17,126 nt of DNA from Pyrodictium delaneyi (lineage in GTDB: Archaea; Thermoproteota; Thermoprotei_A; Sulfolobales; Pyrodictiaceae). How positions within the stretch are numbered: position 1 is the stretch's first letter; each line of letters opens with the position of its first letter. Below, in pieces: positions 7,039-14,124 of the stretch. Location of the stretch: positions 1 through 17,126 of the forward strand of contig DQVR01000048.1 in NCBI GenBank assembly GCA_015661645.1, read 5' to 3'. The translations under genes were made by a program, and so were the position numbers. The notes beneath the pieces are model-generated. The model had not been told where the DNA came from. It did no database searches and saw only the letters and a program-made list of their open reading frames with translations.

Positions 7039-7959
7039 CTAGGTACGGTTCTTCTCCTGCGGATTCGTATGGTATGCTAGGGTATGTCTCTTGCCACGAG
7101 CTAGCCTAACGAGGAGAAGGCTATGCACAGCACCTATATGAGCAACCTCTTTCTTTACCACAGAATCGACCAAGTCTATTATCCACGGCAGCCCCGTAGG
7201 GCCAGCCTCCCTAGCCAGGATAGCTACCACGTCGCCTACTGGCACCCGTTTGCTACATACTTCCAGCTTTACGGCTTCTGCGAATCCTCGTAAAGGCTTA
7301 TAGAAGACTATTCTACATCCTAGCCTGGCTAGCTGCTCTTGATTGTGTGCAACCTCGATAAATTCTCCCCGGCGCAATATAAGCGATGCAAGAGCCTTAT
7401 CGCTGAGAGGCATACCTATCATATCCGCTATGTGCCTTGAGTAGCTCCGTTTAAGCACGCCTACTATTGGCACGCCCCTGCGGAGTAGTTCTTTGACAAG
7501 CATCATGCTTAGAGACTCTACGTTAGCCCAGAGCTCCGAGCTACCACGACGTGGGAGGATTTCTCCATCAATTACCAGCATCTCGGCTTCATCCACAATG
7601 TTCAACGCATGCCGGCGCTCCTCAAGCCTAGCAAATGCTGCCACATAGTCTTGGTCCAGCTCTCCGAGGAATTCAACGAGTATTCTCCTAGTACGTTTGA
7701 CACGTGTCCTGCCACGGGAGTACTTGGCCACCGCCACAGCTACAATACTCATAGACATGCCTACTAGGTCAAGCGGTGAGCGCGGAAAGGCGGAATCTAC
7801 AGCATATACCGGGTCGGGAGAAGCTACAATATCGGTAACACGCTTTATACCAATGTTTTGCTCGACGAGAAGTCTGAGCTTCTCGTCGACAAATGGAAGC
7901 CTACTAGCTATTCTCTCTACAGCGTCACGCACATCGCTGAACTCTATTATCTCTACCAC
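7039..7959 (-). CDS. nurA: NurA-domain 5'-3' nuclease
   Basis: NurA degrades DNA ends 5'-3' and normally works with the HerA helicase and Mre11-Rad50 in archaeal double-strand break resection. This 306-residue protein has the family layout. An early strand carries VYAVDSAFPRSP with Asp54, the first metal ligand. Next come Glu residues at 113-114, then VIDGEIL with Asp131. VGVLKRSYSRHI (166-177) and LSDKALASLIL (185-195) follow, and a C-terminal VAHIGAVHSLL segment holds His274 and His279. The start is GTG at 7959 with GGTGG about 8 nt upstream on the minus strand. It is divergent from trpS across 133 bp; a TTAA-containing element near 8030-8040 could be its promoter. HerA, Mre11 and Rad50 are not in the window, so this may be a stand-alone or second NurA. 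The family is well supported. Confidence 0.82.
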   Translation of the reverse strand: MVEIIEFSDVRDAVERIASRLPFVDEKLRLLVEQNIGIKRVTDIVASPDPVYAVDSAFPRSPLDLVGMSMSIVAVAVAKYSRGRTRVKRTRRILVEFLGELDQDYVAAFARLEERRHALNIVDEAEMLVIDGEILPRRGSSELWANVESLSMMLVKELLRRGVPIVGVLKRSYSRHIADMIGMPLSDKALASLILRRGEFIEVAHNQEQLARLGCRIVFYKPLRGFAEAVKLEVCSKRVPVGDVVAILAREAGPTGLPWIIDLVDSVVKKEVAHIGAVHSLLLVRLARGKRHTLAYHTNPQEKNRT

Positions 7960-8043
7960 AACTCAGCCACCACGTTCTCGGTACCTATGCACCTAGGCCT
8001 GTAACCGTCCCAGAGAGTCAGCATCACGCTTAATAGTAAAGAC

Positions 8044-8050
8044 TCTATAT
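8044..8050 (+). promoter_or_regulatory. TATA-like box of trpS
   Basis: TCTATAT, preceded by an A-rich AGTAAAG stretch that could act as a BRE, lies in the 133-bp divergent gap between nurA and trpS. The predicted start near 8073-8076 gives a leader of about 20 nt before the GTG at 8093. The call rests on position and composition only. Confidence 0.45.
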
Positions 8051-8092
8051 GCGATTTGCCGCTGGAGCATTATCGGTTGATGCAGGGCCCGG

Positions 8093-9232
8093 GTGGGAGT
8101 TATTGTGGAGGAGAAGCCAGTAAGGCTAGACCCCTGGGCGTCGGCAGTCAAGCTAGAATACGATAAGCTATTCCGCTACTTTGGTATAAAGCCCTTCCAG
8201 GAGGTTCTACCACTTGTTAGCCAGGTATTTGACGAGCCTCTACACCTTATGCGGCGCGGCGTCATCTTCGGGCATAGAGACTACGACAAGATACTAGAGG
8301 CATACAAGTCCGGAGAACGTGTAGCCCTTGTAACCGGGTTTATGCCGAGCGGCAAGTTTCACTTCGGACACAAGATGGTTGCAGACCAGATAATATACTA
8401 TCAGAAACTTGGCTTTGAGATATTCATTATAATAGCTGACGCCGAGGCTTATGCTGTTAGGAAACTGGATCGGAGGAAGGTAATAGAGATAGGCCTATAC
8501 GAGTATGTAGCTAACCTCATAGCTCTAGGCCTTGAAAAGAACAAGCATACGCACATATATTTCCAGACGAACTACGAGAAGCCATACTATCGGCTAATCC
8601 AGATGTTCTCACGGAAGATAACTATGGCCGAAATGGAGGCGATCTATGGGGACCTGGAGCCAGGGAAGGTAGTAGCAGCATTAACGCAGGCGGCCGATAT
8701 ACTGCATCCACAGCTAGAGTACTTCGGTGGGTTCAAATACGTGGTAGTCCCGGTTGGAGCTGACCAGGACCCACACATAAGGCTCACAAGAGACATAGCG
8801 GATAGGTTTGAGAACGAGCTAGGGCTAAAGCGTCCAGCATCGACATATCATCGGTTCCAAACCGGCCTCGACGGGAACAAGATGAGCAGCTCAAGGCCAG
8901 ACTACACTATATTCTTATCAGACCCCATAGATGTCGCCATGCGTAAGCTCAAGCGCGCATTAACAGGTGGAAGAGCCACTGTCGAAGAGCAACGCAGGCT
9001 AGGCGGAATACCCGAAAACTGTACTATATACGAGTTCTACGTATACCACCTCCTGCAGAGCGACAAAGAGCTAACTAGGATATACAAGGAATGTAGAGAA
9101 GGACGCTTACTATGTGGACCCGACAAGCAGTATGCTGCAGAGCTGCTTGCGAAGTTCCTTGAGGAGCATCAGAGGAAGCTCGAGAAAGCGCGGGACAGAG
9201 TACTTGACTATGTTGAGCCACCAGAGTTCTAG
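8093..9232 (+). CDS. trpS: Tryptophanyl-tRNA synthetase (class I, archaeal/eukaryotic type)
   Basis: Charges tRNA-Trp with tryptophan. At 379 residues it has the class I signatures: PSGKFHFGH (85-93, the HIGH motif variant) at the start of the Rossmann fold and GNKMSSS (261-267, KMSKS loop) near the end of the catalytic core. VGADQDPHIRLTRDIA (221-236) is typical of TrpRS. The N-terminal LDPWASAVKLEYDKLFRYFGIKPF, ahead of MRRGVIFGHRDY, belongs to archaeal-type TrpRS. The start is GTG at 8093, bounded by an in-frame TGA at 8078-8080. A second GTG at 8105 is an alternative, with GGTGGGAG ahead of it, and would remove only four residues. Its stop overlaps the stop of the convergent PHP gene in a single CTAG. 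The identity is secure. Confidence 0.95.
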   Translation: MGVIVEEKPVRLDPWASAVKLEYDKLFRYFGIKPFQEVLPLVSQVFDEPLHLMRRGVIFGHRDYDKILEAYKSGERVALVTGFMPSGKFHFGHKMVADQIIYYQKLGFEIFIIIADAEAYAVRKLDRRKVIEIGLYEYVANLIALGLEKNKHTHIYFQTNYEKPYYRLIQMFSRKITMAEMEAIYGDLEPGKVVAALTQAADILHPQLEYFGGFKYVVVPVGADQDPHIRLTRDIADRFENELGLKRPASTYHRFQTGLDGNKMSSSRPDYTIFLSDPIDVAMRKLKRALTGGRATVEEQRRLGGIPENCTIYEFYVYHLLQSDKELTRIYKECREGRLLCGPDKQYAAELLAKFLEEHQRKLEKARDRVLDYVEPPEF

Positions 9233-9960
9233 AACATACACGCTCCATAATCCTCGCAATACATGTAGTCTAGCCGGCTCGGCCCGTGCCTCTTCTTTAT
9301 CCTACGCTCTATACTCCATGCAAGAGTCGAGGCTATTGCTGAGAAGCTTGGTCTACCGTAGACCGGCTTCACCCTGCCAGTTTTGATTGCATCTATTATG
9401 CTATCCGCGTTTCTGTCGTCTGCTTCTATTATATTGTAGGCGGAGCCTACGGCGCTAGCAACGTGTGCATCGCTATTAGCTATACCGGGTAGGCCTAGCT
9501 CCCGCGCCGCCTGCTCTGCTCTGTGGTTTGAGAAGGGATCGCTATGGGCATTGTATACCTCTATCGCGTCCCATTGGCCATCGTATACTAGTTTGCCGAT
9601 ACCCTTTCTCCTTGCATCGAAGGGATGCGCTGGAACTACTATGCAGCCATGCCCGTGTGCCACGTCAGCTAGCTCGAAAGGGTCGCGTGGAACTGTATCC
9701 GGCAGAGAATCGCTGCAGTATACTAGTATGTCTCCTGCCGTTGTGCGTACCTCGGCGCCCACGATTACAACTAGATCTAGTTGCATGCTCTTAGCTGCTT
9801 TTAGTGCTCTAAGCGCCCCGGAAAAAGTATCATGGTCTGTTATCGATATCACGTCGAGATCTTTCTCTACGGCTGCAAGTAGTATTTCTTCGGGACTATT
9901 CCGGCCATCACTGAACGTACTGTGCATATGTAGGTCTCCTTTAAGCCTGAAAAGGGGCAT
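9229..9960 (-). CDS. PHP-domain metal-dependent phosphoesterase
   Basis: The family hydrolyses phosphoester bonds; relatives include nucleoside 3',5'-bisphosphate phosphatases and small nucleases of the YciV/TrpH type. The 243 residues carry all four PHP motifs: DLHMHSTFSDG (9-19, His11 and His13), ITDHD (40-44), GAEVRT (68-73, Glu70) with PAHPF (110-114, His112), and the C-terminal NSDAH (162-166). A complete trinuclear metal site is therefore expected. The start ATG at 9960 is well placed, only eight residues before the first motif. It is the last gene of the likely minus-strand operon that begins at 11174, 31 nt downstream of the Cas4-like nuclease. The substrate is unknown; the context suggests a nucleic-acid or nucleotide product. 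The family is secure, the function is not. Confidence 0.85.
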   Translation of the reverse strand: MPLFRLKGDLHMHSTFSDGRNSPEEILLAAVEKDLDVISITDHDTFSGALRALKAAKSMQLDLVVIVGAEVRTTAGDILVYCSDSLPDTVPRDPFELADVAHGHGCIVVPAHPFDARRKGIGKLVYDGQWDAIEVYNAHSDPFSNHRAEQAARELGLPGIANSDAHVASAVGSAYNIIEADDRNADSIIDAIKTGRVKPVYGRPSFSAIASTLAWSIERRIKKRHGPSRLDYMYCEDYGACMF

Positions 9961-9991
9961 GTACCTGCACCGTTGCTATGCACTGCCCAAG

Positions 9992-10657
9992 CTATGCCAT
10001 GCGTTTACTCGTTCTAGCATAGGGACATATTTTTCGATAGTTACAGTACCTACACTCCCAGTCATAACGTGGTGCCTGTAGATTATAGACTGTCTCTCTT
10101 ATCAAATTCTCTATACTTATGCTAGACTGCTCTATTTCGAATTCCACAAGCCTCTCCGGTGTAACATATAGCAGGTACCCGCGGCTAGCACCCGTTAGCT
10201 GCATGTATATTCGTAACTGCATTGCATGGTGTTCGCGTGGGCTATTCTCTGGTAGCTCGCGCGATGTCTTCACCTCTACTATTGTTTCTGGTTTTCCATT
10301 CTTGCCGCGCTTCAATAGGTCTATACGTCCTTTTAGTATATATTCTTCTCCATCTATACTATATTTCTTCTCTACAGGTATCTCCGTCTCCCATCCATGT
10401 TCTGAGAGAAGAGAGCCCAAGCCAGCATGTACTAGATCGCCGAGGACTAGGGGTGGCTCAAAGCGGAAACTCATAAGGGGAAACGCCAGCCTCATACTGC
10501 GCTTGTAGCTACAAGAGACAAGATCTGTTACATAGATTATATGCGGGTCTGTCATCTCCCGTAGCTTTCCGCTGAAATCCCGCTGCTTAATCCTGTAAAG
10601 CTCCCCTACAATAGCCACGAGACGCACCCCTATCTGTGCTGTAACCATCATATGCAC
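9992..10657 (-). CDS. Cas4/RecB-like Fe-S PD-(D/E)XK nuclease (stand-alone)
   Basis: Probably a DNA exonuclease of the Cas4 (DUF83/Dna2-like) group. In this 221-residue protein the nuclease core is visible as LGDLVHAGLGSLL (72-84, His77), LKGRIDLL (108-115, Asp113), IVEVKTSR (126-133, Glu128 and Lys130) and MQLRIYMQL (146-154). Four cysteines frame it, Cys49 in SCSYKRS and Cys202, Cys205 and Cys211 in WECRYCNYRKICPY, matching the iron-sulfur cluster ligands of Cas4. No CRISPR repeats or other cas genes lie in the window, so an adaptation role is not implied; repair or plasmid defence is equally possible. The longest start is GTG at 10657; ATG codons at 10651 and 10648 are alternatives, with no strong ribosome site for any. 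It lies between the winged-helix-like gene and the PHP gene, with gaps of 48 and 31 nt, so co-transcription is likely. Confidence 0.8.
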   Translation of the reverse strand: MHMMVTAQIGVRLVAIVGELYRIKQRDFSGKLREMTDPHIIYVTDLVSCSYKRSMRLAFPLMSFRFEPPLVLGDLVHAGLGSLLSEHGWETEIPVEKKYSIDGEEYILKGRIDLLKRGKNGKPETIVEVKTSRELPENSPREHHAMQLRIYMQLTGASRGYLLYVTPERLVEFEIEQSSISIENLIRETVYNLQAPRYDWECRYCNYRKICPYARTSKRMA

Positions 10658-10705
10658 AGCTTTTCGTAGACGTCGCTTTGCATTGAAGCTCGGGCCTCAC
10701 AGTAT

Positions 10706-11032
10706 CTAGGGGAGCTTGTCTAGCAAGAGGCGGAGGTCCTGGAAACTGCCTATCTTTTTCCGCAGGGAGCGTAGCCAGCGTGCTAGGTTGTAGCAGCCTT
10801 CTCCGCGCTCTATAACTCCCTTCTCTCTAAGCGATGCCGCCACAAGAATAGGCTTATTGACGCCATGTATCTGGTTCAAGTCTCGCTCAAACAGTATCTC
10901 GCCGACAGATATGTTATCCCACACATAGCTGAATACTTTCAGCTCGTCTGAGTTGAACTTCACTATTATCTCACGTAACTTGTAGAGCGTCTTTATTTCC
11001 TCCTCGGAGAGCCTCGCCGGCAAACTCTTCAC
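10706..11032 (-). CDS. Small winged-helix-like protein, function unknown
   Basis: I do not recognise this 108-residue family. It is charged and mostly helical. The centre (about residues 28-80: SDELKVFSYVWDN, then RDLNQIHGVNKPILVAASLREKGVIERGEGCYNLA) reads like a winged helix: three helices with a recognition-like helix ending in LREKGVIER, then a short wing. DNA binding is therefore inferred. The frame starts at GTG 11032, 62 nt inside the upstream RHH gene. TTG at 11023, with AAGGGTG ahead, or GTG at 10963 after the RHH stop, are alternatives. The frame is +1 relative to the RHH gene, so a translational coupling or fusion by frameshift is conceivable. It lies 48 nt ahead of the Cas4-like gene. 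The existence of a gene here is likely, but the fold call is tentative. Confidence 0.6.
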   Translation of the reverse strand: MKSLPARLSEEEIKTLYKLREIIVKFNSDELKVFSYVWDNISVGEILFERDLNQIHGVNKPILVAASLREKGVIERGEGCYNLARWLRSLRKKIGSFQDLRLLLDKLP

Positions 11033-11174
11033 CCTTGTACCGGTTTATCAGTATGACGAGCGCATGACGTAATGCTTCGCTGCGATTTCTGAACACTCCT
11101 GTACGGACTAACTCGTCTAGCCTTTCGACGAGTTCTGCGGGCGCTTTAAACGTCACTATTATTGTCTGAGGCAA
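10971..11174 (-). CDS. Ribbon-helix-helix (CopG/Arc-type) DNA-binding protein
   Basis: This 67-residue protein has the pattern of a ribbon-helix-helix dimer. An N-terminal strand TIIVTFKAP (4-12) is followed by a helix with ELVERLDELVRTG (14-26). The turn FRNRSEALRHAL (28-39) then leads into the second helix, with the typical N/S-R-S-E-A signature. Such proteins bind operator DNA and often repress their own operon, sometimes as antitoxins. The start is TTG at 11174 with GGGGGAT just upstream. The last 20 residues overlap the next gene in another frame and are less typical, suggesting an unstructured tail. It is the first gene of the minus-strand operon and faces lhr across a 59-bp region with inverted repeats that could be its operator. 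The fold is fairly secure; the target is inferred. Confidence 0.78.
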   Translation of the reverse strand: MPQTIIVTFKAPAELVERLDELVRTGVFRNRSEALRHALVILINRYKGEEFAGEALRGGNKDALQVT

Positions 11175-11178
11175 CTTA

Positions 11179-11212
11179 TCCCCCGGACCGTATGCTTAGG
11201 GGGAGTATACGG
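11179..11212. promoter_or_regulatory. Divergent promoter/operator with two nested inverted repeats
   Basis: The 59-bp gap between the RHH gene and lhr contains two overlapping inverted repeats: TCCCCC/GGGGGA (11179-11184 and 11199-11204) and CCGTAT/ATACGG (11188-11193 and 11207-11212). The palindromic GTATAC at 11205-11210 lies 24-29 nt before the lhr GTG, which is TATA spacing for a leaderless transcript, and about 26 nt before a start point just ahead of the RHH TTG on the other strand. A second AT-rich element (TTCAAAATTAA, 11214-11224) is too close to lhr to be its TATA box. Binding by the RHH protein is an inference from layout. Confidence 0.45.
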
Positions 11213-11233
11213 CTTCAAAATTAAGCCCTAGGG

Positions 11234-13972
11234 GTGTACTACCTCGGTACTACACTGGCTAGGAGGGTAAAGGCTGCTGAGCAGAGGGTGTTGCACAAGT
11301 TGGCGATAACGCGCATCAATAGCTGTCCAAACGATAACGAGGTGTACCGGCTGCTAAGACCCTATGTCGCAGAGTGGTTCCGTAGAAGGTATGGCTGTTT
11401 TACCGTTCCACAACGGTGCGCCATACCACTGATAAAGAAGGGCTATAATGTTCTTGTCTCCTCGCCCACTGGGACAGGCAAGACGCTGGCAGTATTCCTC
11501 GGCATAATAGACGAGCTCTATAAGCTAGCAGAGGAAGGGAGACTTGAGAACCAGATCTACGTGGTGTACGTGTCGCCTCTTCGTGCACTCAACAATGATA
11601 TGTGGCGCAATCTCCTACAGCCTCTTGAGGGTATAAGGAAGACAGCAGAGGAGATGGGGATTAATTTCCCCGAGATCAGAGTAGCTGTCCGTACAAGCGA
11701 TACACCGTCCTCGGAGAAGCAGAAGATGACACGCAACCCACCACATATCTTGATAACGACGCCGGAGAGCCTTGCTATAGCGCTTGCCGCTCCCAAGTTC
11801 CGCGAGAGGCTTAGCACCGCAAGGTGGATAATAGTTGATGAAATCCACGAGCTTGCCTCCAGCAAGAGAGGCTCTCATCTAAGTTTATCCATTGAGAGGC
11901 TAGACTACACTACTGGAGGCAAGCTTCAGCGCATAGGACTTTCGGCGACGATAGCACCGCTTGAAGAGGTTGCCAAGTTCCTTGTAGGATACCAGGATAC
12001 TGGCGAGCCACGTAGCTGCATGATAGTTGACGCGAGGTTTGCCAAGCCCGTAGACATTAGGGTCTTGTGCCCAGTAAAGGATCTGATACACACTCCAGCT
12101 GAGGTAGTCAATGAAGCCATTTACCGCCTCCTGGCGAAGCTAATACGTGAGCACCGTACTACATTAATATTTACCAATACGCGTAGCGCCACTGAGAGAG
12201 TAGTGTATAAGCTTAAGAAGATACTCAAGGAAGAAGGCATAGCCGATATGGATGAGATAGAGGCGCATCATAGCAGCCTTAGCCGCGATGTAAGGCTCTC
12301 TGTGGAGGAGAAGCTCAAGAAGGGCGAGCTCAAAGTAGTTGTGTCATCTACCAGCCTCGAGCTCGGCATAGACATAGGCTACATAGACCTAGTTGTACTA
12401 CTGAGTAGCCCCAAGAGCGTCTCACGTATGCTACAGAGGATAGGGCGGGCTGGACACCACATACGTCAGGTTAGCAAGGGCCGCATTATAGTCGTTGACC
12501 GAGATGACCTCGTCGAATGCACAGTGCTCGCTAAGGCTGGGATGGAGAGGAAGATAGACCGTGTACATATACCACGGAACCCCCTCGACGTATTAGCTCA
12601 ACACATAGTTGGGATGGCTATTGAAAAGAAATGGAACATAGAGGAGGCTTACCAGCTAGTTAAGAGGAGCTACACCTTCCATACACTCTCCCTCGAAGAC
12701 TTTATGGCAGTGCTCCGCTTCCTAGCAGGAAAGTACGGCCTAGAGGAGCACAAGGTCTACGCAAAGATATGGCTTGACGAGGAAGAGGGCATGTTCGGCA
12801 GGCGTCGTGGGTCACGCATGATATACTACCTTAACAGCGGCACTATACCGGATGAGGTTAAGATACGTGTATACACACTGGACGGCAGGTACGTAGGAGA
12901 CCTTGAAGAGGCTTTTGTACAGATACTGGGCCCTGGAGACATATTCGTCCTAGGTGGCCGCACCTATGAGTTCGTACGCTCTGAGGGCATGAAGGTATAC
13001 GTAAAGCCTGCCGAGGGCCAGAGACCGACTGTACCAAGCTGGTTCTCCGAGATGCTACCACTAGCGTTTGACTCTGCCCTACTCGTAGGCGCCTTCCGCC
13101 GATGGGTAGCAGACATGATACGCGAGGGCCTACCGAGAAATAAGGCTGTGGAACTCATAGCCTCTAGCTACAACCTCGAGGTACATGCAGCCGAAAACAT
13201 ATACGATTATGTTCTCGAACAGTACCTGTTTACCGACGGCCTCGTGCCAAGCGATAAATTCGTACTCGTAGAGCTATACCATGACTACGACGAGGAGACA
13301 ACATCAGTAATATTTCATACACTATTCGGTAGGAGAGTGAACGATGCACTCTCCAGGGCTTACGCGTACAAACTATCATCCATGGTGGGCTCGAACGTCC
13401 GAGTCACTGTTACTGATAATGCATTCATGCTCACTGTGCCAGGGATACGGGAAGACATAGACCTAAGGCAGCTAGTCTACAGCGTTAAGCCCGATAATAT
13501 AGAGAGTATGCTCCGGAGCGTCCTCCGGAACACAGAGCTGCTGAAGCGGCGGTTTAGGCACTGTGCCGAGCGAGGCTTTATGCTCCTGCGCCGCTACCGT
13601 AGTCGTGCACGCGACCCCCACACTCTCCAGCTAAATGCTCAAACACTGCTTGAGGCTGTCGAACAGATACCCGGCTTCCCCCTGCTCCGGGAGGCTTACC
13701 GGGAGATACTAGAGGACTATATGGACATAGAGAACGCCAGGCTCGTGTTGAAGTGGATACACGATGGCGACGTTGAAGTAGGCTTCTTCGGCCCAACCAG
13801 TGTTCCGAGCCCATTTGCCCACCACATAGTAGTGCGCGGCTACAGTGACATAGTGCTTATGGAGGACCGTAGGAAGATGCTGCTAGAGCTCCATAATCGG
13901 GTTATGACGCTGCTGGCCGAGCGGATGAGGCAGTCCAGCGGCGATACAGCAACAGCGGTAGGCGGAAGGTAG
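11234..13972 (+). CDS. lhr: Lhr-type superfamily 2 helicase
   Basis: An ATP-dependent 3'-5' helicase of the Lhr group; archaeal Lhr proteins act on DNA or RNA in repair and RNA processing. The 912 residues show motif I SPTGTGKT (77-84), Ia SPLRALNND (114-122), TTPESL (175-180), motif II DEIHELAS (202-209) and motif III SATIAP (237-242). The second RecA domain has IFTNTRSATERV (312-323), HHSSLSRDVR (345-354), STSLELGIDIG (372-382) and motif VI QRIGRAGH (401-408). Residues after about 480 form the Lhr winged-helix and C-terminal domain 4. The length suits the Lhr core without bacterial extensions. The start GTG 11234 is the first in a tight frame, but residues 1-33 are outside the family core, and GTG/TTG at codons 19-23 are alternatives. 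It is divergent from the RHH/nuclease operon. I cannot assign the aLhr1/2/3 subclass by eye. Confidence 0.93.
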   Translation: MYYLGTTLARRVKAAEQRVLHKLAITRINSCPNDNEVYRLLRPYVAEWFRRRYGCFTVPQRCAIPLIKKGYNVLVSSPTGTGKTLAVFLGIIDELYKLAEEGRLENQIYVVYVSPLRALNNDMWRNLLQPLEGIRKTAEEMGINFPEIRVAVRTSDTPSSEKQKMTRNPPHILITTPESLAIALAAPKFRERLSTARWIIVDEIHELASSKRGSHLSLSIERLDYTTGGKLQRIGLSATIAPLEEVAKFLVGYQDTGEPRSCMIVDARFAKPVDIRVLCPVKDLIHTPAEVVNEAIYRLLAKLIREHRTTLIFTNTRSATERVVYKLKKILKEEGIADMDEIEAHHSSLSRDVRLSVEEKLKKGELKVVVSSTSLELGIDIGYIDLVVLLSSPKSVSRMLQRIGRAGHHIRQVSKGRIIVVDRDDLVECTVLAKAGMERKIDRVHIPRNPLDVLAQHIVGMAIEKKWNIEEAYQLVKRSYTFHTLSLEDFMAVLRFLAGKYGLEEHKVYAKIWLDEEEGMFGRRRGSRMIYYLNSGTIPDEVKIRVYTLDGRYVGDLEEAFVQILGPGDIFVLGGRTYEFVRSEGMKVYVKPAEGQRPTVPSWFSEMLPLAFDSALLVGAFRRWVADMIREGLPRNKAVELIASSYNLEVHAAENIYDYVLEQYLFTDGLVPSDKFVLVELYHDYDEETTSVIFHTLFGRRVNDALSRAYAYKLSSMVGSNVRVTVTDNAFMLTVPGIREDIDLRQLVYSVKPDNIESMLRSVLRNTELLKRRFRHCAERGFMLLRRYRSRARDPHTLQLNAQTLLEAVEQIPGFPLLREAYREILEDYMDIENARLVLKWIHDGDVEVGFFGPTSVPSPFAHHIVVRGYSDIVLMEDRRKMLLELHNRVMTLLAERMRQSSGDTATAVGGR

Positions 13973-14069
13973 CGGGGCTCGGCGAAGGACCACTTCGTCA
14001 TAAGCTACAGCTCCTCGGCTCGATCCCGGGGTATTTCCTCAGCGCCCCAGTTTGCTCGGTTTCTGAGCA

Positions 14070-14082
14070 TTTTCTCTTATTA
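14070..14082 (+). terminator. T-rich tract after lhr, possible terminator and/or pgk TATA
   Basis: The 152-bp gap between lhr and pgk holds no gene that I can see. Its one landmark is a pyrimidine/T-rich tract ending in CTTATTA. Archaeal transcription often ends at such T tracts, so it may end lhr transcripts; the terminal TTATTA could also act as a TATA box for pgk with a leader of roughly 20-25 nt. It cannot be decided from sequence alone. Confidence 0.3.
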
Positions 14083-14124
14083 CCTTCCGCTCCCGGTACT
14101 GCGTCCTAGCACCCGGGAGTCTTA

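Noticed and set aside
7697..7996. Plus-strand frame of 99 aa antisense to the nurA 5' end
   Set aside because: Ser/Thr/Ile-rich mirror of the NurA frame; no motif or credible start context.
9551..10081. Plus-strand frame of 176 aa across the PHP start and the Cas4-like gene end
   Set aside because: Antisense to two well-supported genes, Ser/Thr-rich composition, no family resemblance.
9992..11233. CRISPR array or other cas genes near the Cas4-like nuclease
   Set aside because: No regularly spaced direct repeats seen anywhere in the window, and no Cas1, Cas2 or effector genes.
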